Positions 24,736-35,217 of a stretch of DNA of 60,535 bases are shown here, piece after piece. The position numbers and the translations under genes were made by a program. How positions within the stretch are numbered: position 1 is the first letter of the stretch; the number at the start of each line of letters is the position of its first letter. This DNA is from Bacteroidota bacterium (GTDB taxonomy: Bacteria > Bacteroidota > Bacteroidia > Flavobacteriales > Crocinitomicaceae). Under the pieces are notes generated by a model that did no database searches, was not told where the DNA came from, and was given only the letters and a program-made list of their open reading frames with translations. The stretch lies in the NCBI GenBank assembly GCA_029558435.1, contig JAKQEZ010000197.1:1-60535 (forward strand), written 5' to 3'.

Positions 24736-25728
24736 TTAGAAAGGTTTAAATTTATTGCGTTTATTTAACTTTCTTGAACGCTGTTTATAATCGCTTGAAA
24801 AACCTTGTTTGTTGTTGGTATATTGACGCTTAGCAAAACGGTTGGTTTCATAATAAAACGGCAATCCCATTCCGATATACACTTCGTGCGATGTAGCCAT
24901 AAAGCGTGAATAGCGACCAAAATTATAGTTGAAGTTATAACCAATACGCGCATTATTAGAAATCATCACATCAAAACCTGCTTGAATGGCATTTTCTGTG
25001 CGATAACCAACTGCAATAGCAAATTTTCCATTAATAATGTTGCGCAACAATAAATCACCTTGAATTGGAGCGTTGGGAACAAATTTCACTTGCACACATG
25101 GATTAAAAATATACGATGCATCGTGGTTGGCTACGTAAAAACCTGCTGCTAAATAATGGTGCCAACGGTTGATTCTAAACCCATTGTTAGGTCCCGAATG
25201 AATGTTATTAAACAATTGCGGAATGGAATACCCGATGTACATTTTTGGTCCGTTGTAAAACATTCCAAATCCTGCGTTGAACTTCCATTGATTGTAACTT
25301 TGCAAGAAAGCGGGGTCATTTTGGTTAATCAAAAATAAACGCGAATAATCGTTGTTTACATTTTGTACGCCTAAACTTGCTCCGAATGCAAAATTTTGTT
25401 CATCGTTGATATAAATACGGTAGGCATATCCTAAATTTATTCCTGTTGATTTGGCAATACCCACTTGATCGTTTAAAACAGAAAGCCCAACAGCGTGTGA
25501 GTTATTGATTTCATACGACCCCATAAAGCCAACGGATTGCGGCGCTCCTTTTTGACCAGTCCACTGCGTTCTATAAATTAACTCGGCAGATATTTTTGCC
25601 TCCACTCCTATTGCGGCAGGATTCATCAATCCTTTGGCAACATTGAATTGCGAAAATCGAGCGTTGGTTTGCGAAAATGTGTAAGCCCCAACCAAACTGA
25701 ATAATCCTACTAGTAATCTTGATTTCAT
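24736..25728 (-). CDS. PorP/SprF family type IX secretion membrane protein
   Basis: It is an outer-membrane barrel that anchors or exports partner proteins with gliding-type C-terminal domains. The 330-residue protein has a signal peptide (about 1-19) and the family start FSQFNVAKGLMNPAAIG. It goes on with YRTQWTGQKGAPQSVGF and NHAVGLSVLNDQVGI-type strands, and NPCVQVKFVPNAPIQGDLL further on. It follows the CHU_C-domain gene by 2 bp, the usual partner arrangement for T9SS type B substrates. Confidence 0.92.
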   Translation of the reverse strand: MKSRLLVGLFSLVGAYTFSQTNARFSQFNVAKGLMNPAAIGVEAKISAELIYRTQWTGQKGAPQSVGFMGSYEINNSHAVGLSVLNDQVGIAKSTGINLGYAYRIYINDEQNFAFGASLGVQNVNNDYSRLFLINQNDPAFLQSYNQWKFNAGFGMFYNGPKMYIGYSIPQLFNNIHSGPNNGFRINRWHHYLAAGFYVANHDASYIFNPCVQVKFVPNAPIQGDLLLRNIINGKFAIAVGYRTENAIQAGFDVMISNNARIGYNFNYNFGRYSRFMATSHEVYIGMGLPFYYETNRFAKRQYTNNKQGFSSDYKQRSRKLNKRNKFKPF

Positions 25729-25730
25729 TG

Positions 25731-26960
25731 TTAAAGTTTTAATGTTAGGTAGCCTGAAAATTCATATTTTTCGATGGTCAACTTATAGAAATAAGTGCCT
25801 TCTGGCAACACATCTTTCCCCATGCAAAAACTAGATTGACACGTTCCATCCCAATCACTTAGGTAACGATCGGATTCAAAAACCACATCGCCCCAACGGT
25901 TCCAAACTTTCAATTTGGCTTCAAAACGAATGATTTCTGGAATTTCAAATTTATCGTTGATACCATCACCGTTAGGAGAAAACCCTTCGGGAATGGTAAG
26001 GTCAATCATCTTAAAATAAATATCGTGCCCCATTGAACAACCCAATGAATTGCTTGTTGCAACTAAAGTAACCACTCCATCTCCAGTGCCAATATAACCC
26101 GTTCTAACACCACTTGTATCTGTAACCAAATCAGCAGGTGCCCAAGTGTAAGTATCAAAATCGGCAGGACCAAAAACATAAGGAACTTGTCCTGGAAAAA
26201 CCAACATTGTATCTGGCATTGAATGAGGTGGTAATGCAATTACATCCACCGTAGTTGAAAGAGTTGTGTGACAAGCGCCTTTGTAAATGCTAACAGAAAA
26301 TGTGGATGATTGAGTTGGAGCTACAACTATGGAAGACGAAAATTCATTGGTTGACCATGCATAAACATCTCCACCAGACGCTTGAAGCATCACAAAAGAG
26401 CCTGCACAAACATTGTTTCCACCTACAGCAGTCAATGAAAAATCAATAAAATCGATAGTGATATTTGCTGTATCCTTGCAACCATTGGCATCGGTAACCT
26501 CAACACTATACAAACCAGATTGCGTTACAGACAAAGTTGCTCCTGTACTTCCATCGTTCCACAAATACGAGTTATACGCTTGATTTAGGCTCAAAGTAGT
26601 TGTCCCAACTGTTGGACAAACATTCAATCCTTCACTGGAACTCAAAGATGCTGCTGGATCTGGATACAAAGTAACCAAAATAGAATCTTTAGAAACACAC
26701 CCTACTCCGTCGGTTGCAGTAACAACTACCCAACCATTACCTGTTGCAGTTGCTGCACTACCACTTCCGGTGGCTGGTCCCGACCAAGTGTAGGAAACAT
26801 ATCCTGCCGCAGCTGTTATGGCGTTGGTACTATTGGGACACAATGTTATTGCATTTCCTTGAACAATGGTTACATCAACCGCGCAAGCAAAAGAAAATTG
26901 CACCAAGAGTGTAAAAAATCCAATCAGTCCAATTCTTGCTACTAAAAGTCTTCTCAACAT
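25731..26960 (-). CDS. Secreted Ig-like protein with gliding motility-associated C-terminal domain (T9SS type B)
   Basis: This is a surface protein exported by T9SS and probably held by the PorP/SprF protein encoded 2 bp downstream. The 409 residues have a signal peptide (about 1-26) and three or more Ig/PKD-like beta domains, each with a Cys-containing TLCPNS / NVCPTVGTTTLSL / NNVCAGS start and YTWSGP / YLWNDGS / YAWSTN core. The CHU_C type B signal runs from about 325 (PEGFSPNGDGINDKFEI, VWNRWGDVVFES, GTYFYKL). A -7 box lies at 26982-26989. Confidence 0.9.
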   Translation of the reverse strand: MLRRLLVARIGLIGFFTLLVQFSFACAVDVTIVQGNAITLCPNSTNAITAAAGYVSYTWSGPATGSGSAATATGNGWVVVTATDGVGCVSKDSILVTLYPDPAASLSSSEGLNVCPTVGTTTLSLNQAYNSYLWNDGSTGATLSVTQSGLYSVEVTDANGCKDTANITIDFIDFSLTAVGGNNVCAGSFVMLQASGGDVYAWSTNEFSSSIVVAPTQSSTFSVSIYKGACHTTLSTTVDVIALPPHSMPDTMLVFPGQVPYVFGPADFDTYTWAPADLVTDTSGVRTGYIGTGDGVVTLVATSNSLGCSMGHDIYFKMIDLTIPEGFSPNGDGINDKFEIPEIIRFEAKLKVWNRWGDVVFESDRYLSDWDGTCQSSFCMGKDVLPEGTYFYKLTIEKYEFSGYLTLKL

Positions 26961-26981
26961 ATATTAAAGTTCAGTTTATTA

Positions 26982-26989
26982 CAAAAATA
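26982..26989 (-). promoter_or_regulatory. Probable -7 box for the T9SS type B operon
   Basis: Minus-strand TATTTTTG, with a TTG on the same strand (27013-27015) 23 bp further upstream, the long end of the usual spacing. Confidence 0.45.
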
Positions 26990-27042
26990 AGCTAATAAAT
27001 TTGAATAGAAACCAAACTCCCACAAAAAAGACTTAAAATCGG

Positions 27043-28596
27043 CTACTTAATAACAATTAATTTGGCAGATTTTTCTGTAATTCCATCGCGAATAACCACC
27101 ATATAATGACCATTTACCAATGAGCTAATGTCAATTTGCACCGTATGTTCGCCATCCAATTGTTTGTTGGCAAAAACTTCGGCAACAACAGCGCCAGTAG
27201 TGTCAACAATATGCAATGTATAAGCACGATTGTTTGCCGTGAAACGCAAATTGGTAGTGTTGGTAGCCGGATTTGGAAACAACGCCAAACTATTTTTGTT
27301 TTTATCCAATCCATCTACTCCAAGGTTGCACGAACCTAAGATATCTAGGTATTGAATTGTGTGGTCAAACAACGGATTGATATCTTCTTCTGGAACCAAG
27401 AACCAATCTTTTAACAACGAGGCATACACGTCTCTAAAATCTATTTGCATAGCAACACCCGCTTGGTTTTCAATGGTGTTAGAAATAACTGGATTTGAAC
27501 CAATAACTTGCGACGTAATGCACTGACCAAACAAGAACATCGGTGCTGCATCTCCGTGGTCGCTACCAAACGATGCATTGGAAGCAATTTGTCGACCAAA
27601 TTCTGAGAAAGTGAACCCAGCCACACGTTGATTTAACCCTAACAAGTTCAAATCGTCTTGGAAGGCATACACTGCATCCGAAAGAGTTTTTAGCAAGTCT
27701 GCATGTTTACCAGCTGTTACATTTCCTTGAGTTACCTGCCCACTATGCGTGTCAAAACCATCAATATTTAGAATGTACACTTTGGTTTGCAAACCACCAG
27801 AAATCATACGCGCCACATAGCGTAAATGAACAGCAAGTGGATTGTTGGCATCGTATAGTTGCGACAAGGTACTTCCAGCATTGGTAGCATTGTAAATTTG
27901 CTGACCATAGGCATTGGTTTGATCTACCAAATTTTGCAAATAGGCCATGTGTGATCCATAATAAGTTCCATCATCAACAGTGTTGCTGTTAGGCAAGGTG
28001 ATGGAATCCAATGGATTGGCAATTGCTTGCGAAAAATTAGCCATCAATCCTTGGCATGTTTCAGAAACATTATATCCCATGCTGATTGCAAACGGATGCG
28101 GATACTGCGTATTGGGATAATCGTCGGGATAATTGGGATAATAATCATCAAAATGGCGGCCCAACCATCCTTTATGCTCATACGGATCAAGTGAACCTGC
28201 GCTCCAAATATCCATTGAACGAAAGTGTGAACGGTTTTGATCGGGGTAACCCACGTTTTGAATAATTCCTAACTGACCTTGCTGAAATAGTGTTTGCATT
28301 CCAGCCATGGACGGGTGAAGTGATAAATTACTTTGCCCTAAATCCAATAATTGATTTTCTGGGATGAGAATGTTTGCACGTTGAATGTTCAAATTGTCAT
28401 ATTGATCAATAGGAATTACCGTATTCAAACCATCGTTGCCTCCATTTAATCGAATGATTACCAACACTCTATCTTCGGCACTTTTCGCAAAATTAAAGAG
28501 TTTTTGTTGGATGGTTTGTAGTTGGATATTGTTTAACACAAATGGCATTCCTATTGAACTTAATGCCATATTTTTAACAAAATTTCTTCTTTTCAT
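27043..28596 (-). CDS. DUF1501 protein with T9SS type A sorting domain
   Basis: DUF1501 proteins belong to the alkaline-phosphatase/sulfatase-like superfamily; their substrate is unknown. The 517 residues start with a twin-arginine-like leader (MKRRNFVKNMALSSIGMPF). The core has VLVIIRLNGGNDGLNTVIPI, GIIQNVGYPDQNRSHFRSMD with the conserved His/Ser region, YILNIDGFDTHSGQ, and FSEFGRQIASN followed by GSDHGDAAPMFLFG. A sorting domain at about 440-517 (LALFPNPATNTTNLRF) directs it to T9SS. It lies 9 bp after the DUF1800 gene, its usual partner. Confidence 0.9.
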   Translation of the reverse strand: MKRRNFVKNMALSSIGMPFVLNNIQLQTIQQKLFNFAKSAEDRVLVIIRLNGGNDGLNTVIPIDQYDNLNIQRANILIPENQLLDLGQSNLSLHPSMAGMQTLFQQGQLGIIQNVGYPDQNRSHFRSMDIWSAGSLDPYEHKGWLGRHFDDYYPNYPDDYPNTQYPHPFAISMGYNVSETCQGLMANFSQAIANPLDSITLPNSNTVDDGTYYGSHMAYLQNLVDQTNAYGQQIYNATNAGSTLSQLYDANNPLAVHLRYVARMISGGLQTKVYILNIDGFDTHSGQVTQGNVTAGKHADLLKTLSDAVYAFQDDLNLLGLNQRVAGFTFSEFGRQIASNASFGSDHGDAAPMFLFGQCITSQVIGSNPVISNTIENQAGVAMQIDFRDVYASLLKDWFLVPEEDINPLFDHTIQYLDILGSCNLGVDGLDKNKNSLALFPNPATNTTNLRFTANNRAYTLHIVDTTGAVVAEVFANKQLDGEHTVQIDISSLVNGHYMVVIRDGITEKSAKLIVIK

Positions 28597-28605
28597 GGGG
28601 TCTTA

Positions 28606-30222
28606 TTAAAAAGTTTGACATTCAGGTAAAATAAACAAACGCATGAGTGTTGTTTCAATTTTTTGTTTAATTGGCAATGAATAGGTGGTGTTTCCTGGAT
28701 CACTGTTGTAATCGTTGTATTGCACTGTCCATTCAAAATCTGGTTGCCCTCCTGTTAACACCGACTTTAAAATCAAGCGTTGTGTTGCGGTTAATGGTTT
28801 AGGTAAAAACACCAAAATCATATCGTCAATTACTGCATTGGCACTTGAAGGATTAGATAAACTGTTCAAGAAATCCAATGCATTCACTTTAAATGTATTA
28901 CCGTTAATTACAATGCCACTTCCAATTGTAAACAAATAAGCCAATGACATGCGTGTTTTGATATGTGTAGAGTTTACCCACAACTTCGTAAAATTGGGTG
29001 CTTGGTAGTAGGCCGACCAACCAGATACAGAAGGTGGTTGCCCATAAGGTTGCCCCAAGTTATCACCCAAACCATAGATGTATAAATACATATCAGATGT
29101 TGTTGCTAAATCATAGCTTGGAGTTGAAAGTGAACCGTTGATTAATGAAAACAACAATTCTACCGGACTTTTAATACACGAACCTTTTAATTTTACATCG
29201 TAGAAATGTTGCGATTTAAACAAAGCTTCTACAACAGGAAGAATTTCATAATTATTGGCAATCATGATGGCTGCCATTGCTGGAATAACAGAAGCTTCAA
29301 CGTCTTCGGTTAAATCATGGTTCACAAAATAACGATACAATTTTCGAGATATAAAATGTGCCACTTCATCTTGCTGAAACACCACATCTACATAGCTTTC
29401 ATATTCAGTTGCACCGCCAGCAGTAATTACGGCATCATTAAAACGGTAAGACAATTGTTTATTGGATGTATCGTGTAAAAGTGGATGAAACTCACTTGTC
29501 ACATCATTATCGGTGCTGCTTTGTATTCCTTGCAGATAATAACCCGTAAAAATTTTAGCACCTGCAGCTACATCTTCTTCGGTGTAGTTAGAATAATCGC
29601 CTGGTCCAACTTGCAATCCTTTTCCAATAGTAAACAATTCCAAAAATTCACGTGCATAATTTTCATTGGGAGAATACACGTTGTTGGTTGCTCCGTTTTG
29701 AAATTCCAACATACTGGTATTTATCGTCATTGCTTTGACAAAATCTTTAAAATTTCCTAAGCAATATTGACGAATTAATTGATGGTATTTAAGTGTAGAA
29801 CGTGCATCAACCGAAAAAGGCGCTGCAAAATGGTTGTGCCAAAACAAACACATTTTTTCGGTGATACTCATTGATTCGTTATTCAAATTTTTCATTGCCC
29901 ATGCGCCCAATGATTTGTTTCGAGCGGTTTCTGTGGGTGGAATTAATGACGCATTGGATGATTGCGGAGTTAAATTCCATGGCTGACCAAAACTTGCAAC
30001 AGCTTCACCTGCGTCGTACGTTAATGGTAAATCGGTGCTTGTTGGTGTTAATAATGTTGCAACAGTTGCATCCATCCCGTTAGCAACGGAATCAGCAATG
30101 TTTTGATATGTTGGACCAAACAACGTTCTTCTCAACAAATGAGAAGCTTCTGATGCTGTCCACACCCCTACAAACGGATCTAAACTGAAGTTTGTAGGCG
30201 GATTGATTACAGAACTTGGCAT
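28606..30222 (-). CDS. DUF1800 family protein
   Basis: The 538-residue protein belongs to a family of unknown activity nearly always encoded beside DUF1501. It is recognised by ASHLLRRTLFGPT, MCLFWHNHFAAPF, NYAREFLELFTIGKG, DVAAGAKIFTGYYL and KSPVELLFSLI. No signal peptide is visible at the chosen start (MPSSVINPPTNFSL). It may be cytoplasmic, or exported with the Tat-like DUF1501 partner; that is inference. First gene of the pair, behind a good divergent promoter at 30247-30276. Confidence 0.88.
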   Translation of the reverse strand: MPSSVINPPTNFSLDPFVGVWTASEASHLLRRTLFGPTYQNIADSVANGMDATVATLLTPTSTDLPLTYDAGEAVASFGQPWNLTPQSSNASLIPPTETARNKSLGAWAMKNLNNESMSITEKMCLFWHNHFAAPFSVDARSTLKYHQLIRQYCLGNFKDFVKAMTINTSMLEFQNGATNNVYSPNENYAREFLELFTIGKGLQVGPGDYSNYTEEDVAAGAKIFTGYYLQGIQSSTDNDVTSEFHPLLHDTSNKQLSYRFNDAVITAGGATEYESYVDVVFQQDEVAHFISRKLYRYFVNHDLTEDVEASVIPAMAAIMIANNYEILPVVEALFKSQHFYDVKLKGSCIKSPVELLFSLINGSLSTPSYDLATTSDMYLYIYGLGDNLGQPYGQPPSVSGWSAYYQAPNFTKLWVNSTHIKTRMSLAYLFTIGSGIVINGNTFKVNALDFLNSLSNPSSANAVIDDMILVFLPKPLTATQRLILKSVLTGGQPDFEWTVQYNDYNSDPGNTTYSLPIKQKIETTLMRLFILPECQTF

Positions 30223-30246
30223 AAACAGTTAGTTTAAATAGTTAAC

Positions 30247-30276
30247 CAAATATAAAACAAAATGATAGTTACACAA
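30247..30276 (-). promoter_or_regulatory. Promoter of the DUF1800-DUF1501 operon
   Basis: On the minus strand TTG (30276-30274) and TATATTTG (30254-30247) are 19 bp apart. The box is 24 bp before the ATG. Confidence 0.65.
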
Positions 30277-30326
30277 AATTTTTAACAAAATGTTCTATTT
30301 TTTTCAAAACATCTAATAAAAAAGAC

Positions 30327-30356
30327 TTGTAAATCTAGTTAGATACATTAAATTTG
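30327..30356 (+). promoter_or_regulatory. Promoter of the monomeric isocitrate dehydrogenase gene
   Basis: TTG at 30327-30329 and TAAATTTG at 30349-30356 are 19 bp apart. Predicted leader is about 40 nt. It is divergent from the DUF1800 promoter. Confidence 0.65.
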
Positions 30357-30393
30357 TACGCGTAGTTAAATAATAGTAGTTAATCGATTATAA

Positions 30394-32607
<2,214 letters not shown>

Positions 32608-32643
32608 GACATAAATTATTCAAAGAAATTTTAATATTTCTTA

Positions 32644-32651
32644 TATATTTG
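32644..32651 (+). promoter_or_regulatory. Possible -7 box upstream of the small membrane protein gene
   Basis: TATATTTG matches TAnnTTTG. A hairpin starts 2 bp after it, so either the match is chance within the icd terminator or the transcript begins in the hairpin. Confidence 0.3.
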
Positions 32652-32652
32652 C

Positions 32653-32682
32653 AATTTAGCCGTGCTTATGTGCGGCTAAATT
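32653..32682 (+). terminator. Hairpin after icd
   Basis: A perfect 10-bp stem AATTTAGCCG (32653-32662) pairs with CGGCTAAATT (32673-32682) around a 10-nt loop. It is followed by an AT-rich stretch without a long T-run. It is most likely the icd terminator, but could act in the 5' leader of the next gene. Confidence 0.55.
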
Positions 32683-32756
32683 ATTTATTTAAAAGCAATT
32701 TATTCAGCGTTAACTCGTTGAATTAAAATAAATTACAAAATTTAAAATAAAAAGTT

Positions 32757-33038
32757 ATGGAGAATGTAAGTAAGTTTCAAAAACAAGTTCAATGGTTTGA
32801 ATTTTACCGTTATGGAGCTATGGCTAATATGCTTATTTTCATAAGCTGTTTAGGTGCTGTTGCGTCAATGTTATCAATTAAAGCTCATTTTGATATGGGA
32901 ATGTACATTGCAGCAGTAGTTTCAATGGCAAACCTTGTAGCATTAATTGCGCAAGTGAAAGCAGAATATTGTTTGAAAATTTTCTATGGAGCATTAGCAG
33001 TGAATGTTTCAATAATGCTTGCTACATTGTTCATGTAA
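32757..33038 (+). CDS. Small membrane protein
   Basis: The 93-residue protein has a charged N-terminus (MENVSKFQKQVQWFEFYRYG) and three hydrophobic segments near 20-42, 46-66 and 73-93. No family was recognised. It ends 4 bp before the preferred TTG start of the truncated-globin gene, so the two are probably co-transcribed. A role near the globin (for example a membrane docking partner) is only a guess from position. Confidence 0.65.
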   Translation: MENVSKFQKQVQWFEFYRYGAMANMLIFISCLGAVASMLSIKAHFDMGMYIAAVVSMANLVALIAQVKAEYCLKIFYGALAVNVSIMLATLFM

Positions 33039-33042
33039 TCTT

Positions 33043-33426
33043 TTGAAAAAAGAGATAACAAATATTGAAGACGTAAAATTGCTCGTTAATGAATTTTACG
33101 ATCGTGTAAGACATGACGAGAAATTGGGTTACATTTTTGACGATGTGATTCAAGACAGATGGCCAATGCATTTAGAAAAGATGTATTCGTTTTGGCAGAC
33201 AGTGATTTTGGGCGACCACACCTATTTTGGCGCTCCATTTCCACCGCATGCTAAGTTACCTGTTGAGAAAGCACATTTTGATAGATGGATGGAATTGTTT
33301 TATGGTACGCTGGATGATTATTTTGAAGGTGAATCTGTTGACAAAGCCAAATGGCAAGCAAAAAGAATGGCGTATGTTTTTCAAGAAAAAATTGAGGCTA
33401 TTAAAAACAACCAACTGTCAATTTGA
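33043..33426 (+). CDS. Group III truncated hemoglobin
   Basis: It is a small heme protein of the 2-over-2 globin fold, probably handling NO or O2. It is recognised by LVNEFYDRVRHDEKLGYIF, WPMHLEKMYSFWQ and the group III signature FGAPFPPHAKLPV with the likely proximal His, then HFDRWMELF. I prefer the TTG at 33043 (LKKEITNIED, 127 residues). An in-frame ATG at 33019 overlaps the upstream gene by 20 bp and adds MLHCSCNL, unlike the family. Start uncertain; family call firm. Confidence 0.88.
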   Translation: MKKEITNIEDVKLLVNEFYDRVRHDEKLGYIFDDVIQDRWPMHLEKMYSFWQTVILGDHTYFGAPFPPHAKLPVEKAHFDRWMELFYGTLDDYFEGESVDKAKWQAKRMAYVFQEKIEAIKNNQLSI

Positions 33427-33497
33427 TAAATAATTTTTTTCTTTTTTTGCAATAATTAAAGAAACATAGCGTTAAGTGTTTTAAGAATTAAAATTTA

Positions 33498-33653
33498 ATG
33501 CCTATGTTAAAAAGTTTACAAAAAAAATCTTTAATTAAACAAAAAAAAGAAATGGTGCCTAGCCAAGACATCGTCAATTCGATTTTGAATTATAGCAAGT
33601 CGATTGATGTTGTTAAAGTGCAGGACAAAAAAATATTAATTCACCTGAATTAA
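33498..33653 (+). CDS. Small conserved-looking 51-residue protein
   Basis: A short frame beginning ATG CCT ATG TTA and ending TAA. The product has a Lys-rich N-terminal half (MLKSLQKKSLIKQKKE), a helix-like IVNSILNYSKSIDVV and a hydrophobic strand at the end (KILIHLN). Codon use is like its neighbours, and a strong terminator follows 20 bp later, so the unit looks like a stand-alone small gene. I believe short proteins with a similar LNYSKS-x-VV segment occur in other flavobacteria, but this comes from memory and was not searched. Function unknown. Confidence 0.6.
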   Translation: MPMLKSLQKKSLIKQKKEMVPSQDIVNSILNYSKSIDVVKVQDKKILIHLN

Positions 33654-33673
33654 TTTCTTACCAAAAAGAATAG

Positions 33674-33703
33674 AAGCTACCTCAAAAGGGTAGCTTTTTT
33701 TAT
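33674..33703 (+). terminator. Terminator after the 51-residue gene
   Basis: The stem AAGCTACC (33674-33681) pairs with GGTAGCTT (33689-33696), loop TCAAAAG, followed by seven T bases (33695-33701). Confidence 0.85.
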
Positions 33704-33711
33704 TGAATGTG

Positions 33712-33741
33712 TTGGTATAACAAAAGAAATCCGTATTTTTG
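33712..33741 (+). promoter_or_regulatory. Promoter of rpoN
   Basis: TTG at 33712-33714 and TATTTTTG at 33734-33741 are 19 bp apart, right after the preceding terminator. The rpoN ATG is 24 bp further. Confidence 0.65.
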
Positions 33742-33765
33742 AAGTGTTAACTTAATCAAATATTC

Positions 33766-35217
33766 ATGGCTTTAAAACAGCATCTTTCTCAAAAATTAGA
33801 ACAACGCTTATCGCCTCAGCAAATTCAGTTGATGAAATTGTTACAGGTTCCAACTATGGAATTGGAGCAACGCATCAAACAAGAAATTGAGGAAAATCCT
33901 GCGTTGGAAGAAGGAAAGGAAGAAAGCGATGACGAATATGGGGATAACGACGATGATTATGGAGATAACGATTCGGATAATGAGAACGACTTTGATATTT
34001 CTGATTATTTTGACGACGATACACCCGATTATAAAACGCAAGTTAACAACCGTTCAAAAGACGATGAAGAATATGTAGTGCCACTTTCAGGTGAACTTAC
34101 GTTTCACCAACAATTAACCGATCAATTGTCGTTGGTTGATTTGGATAACAAACAATACCTCATTGCTGATGTATTGATAGGTAACTTAGACGATGCGGGT
34201 TATCTAAAACGCGACATTGATGCCATTGTTGATGATTTGGCTTTTTCTATGAACGTTTCTGCTACAGAAGAAGAAGTTGAGGAAGTCTTAAAAGTAATTC
34301 AAGAGTTAGATCCTGCAGGCGTGGGTGCCCGTGATTTGCAAGAATGCTTGTTGCTTCAAATAAAGCGCAAGCAGGATGGGGATATTACGAAATTTACAGC
34401 AAAAAAAATACTAGAAGACCATTTTGAGGAATTTACCAAAAAGCATTACATTCAAATTCAGAAAAAATTAGAAATTGAAGAAGAAGACCTCAAAGAAGCC
34501 ATTGATGAAATCATTAAGTTGAATCCTAAACCAGGAGGTTCTTCTAAAGATGGTTCAAAAGCCAATCAGCAAATTGTGCCTGATTTTATGGTAACCGAAT
34601 TTGAAGGGAAATTGGAACTCACCATCAACGGTAGGAATGCGCCCGAATTAAAAGTGAGCAAAGATTACGAAAACATGTTGCGCAGCTATTCGGAAGGGGC
34701 TAAAACGAGTAAATCTGATAAGGAGGCCGTTCAATTTGTAAAACAAAAATTAGACGGAGCAAAATGGTTTATTGATGCTATCAAACAGCGCCAAAACACC
34801 TTGCTTTACACCATGACAGCCATCATGAATTACCAACGTGATTTCTTTTTAACTGGCGATCAAACGCAGTTGAAACCAATGGTTTTGAAAGATATTGCCG
34901 ACAACGTTGGATTGGATATATCCACCATTTCACGTGTGGCAAACAGCAAATATGTGCAAACAAATTATGGTATTTTTTCGCTTAAATTCTTCTTTTCTGA
35001 ATCGCTTTCTACTGATTCTGGAGAGGAAGTTTCTACGCGCGAGGTGAAAAAAATACTTTCAGACGCTATTGAAGGGGAAGAAAAAAGAAAGCCGTTAACC
35101 GATGAAAAATTGGCTGAACTGTTGAATGAAAAAGGATACAACATTGCTCGAAGAACCATTGCGAAATACCGTGAGCAATTAAACATTCCAGTTGCACGAC
35201 TTAGAAAAGAACTGTAA
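33766..35217 (+). CDS. rpoN: RNA polymerase sigma-54 factor
   Basis: It directs RNA polymerase to -24/-12 promoters that need an enhancer-binding ATPase. The 483 residues show region I (LSQKLEQRLSPQQIQLMKLLQVPTMEL-type Gln/Leu-rich start), a very acidic region II (about 50-90, Asp/Glu/Asn runs), the core-binding domain, a helix-turn-helix (LKDIADNVGLDISTISRV) and the RpoN box ARRTIAKYRE at 461-470. It heads a group with a membrane protein (0 bp gap), an M48 lipoprotein and a LacI regulator. No enhancer-binding protein is in the window. Confidence 0.96.
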   Translation: MALKQHLSQKLEQRLSPQQIQLMKLLQVPTMELEQRIKQEIEENPALEEGKEESDDEYGDNDDDYGDNDSDNENDFDISDYFDDDTPDYKTQVNNRSKDDEEYVVPLSGELTFHQQLTDQLSLVDLDNKQYLIADVLIGNLDDAGYLKRDIDAIVDDLAFSMNVSATEEEVEEVLKVIQELDPAGVGARDLQECLLLQIKRKQDGDITKFTAKKILEDHFEEFTKKHYIQIQKKLEIEEEDLKEAIDEIIKLNPKPGGSSKDGSKANQQIVPDFMVTEFEGKLELTINGRNAPELKVSKDYENMLRSYSEGAKTSKSDKEAVQFVKQKLDGAKWFIDAIKQRQNTLLYTMTAIMNYQRDFFLTGDQTQLKPMVLKDIADNVGLDISTISRVANSKYVQTNYGIFSLKFFFSESLSTDSGEEVSTREVKKILSDAIEGEEKRKPLTDEKLAELLNEKGYNIARRTIAKYREQLNIPVARLRKEL

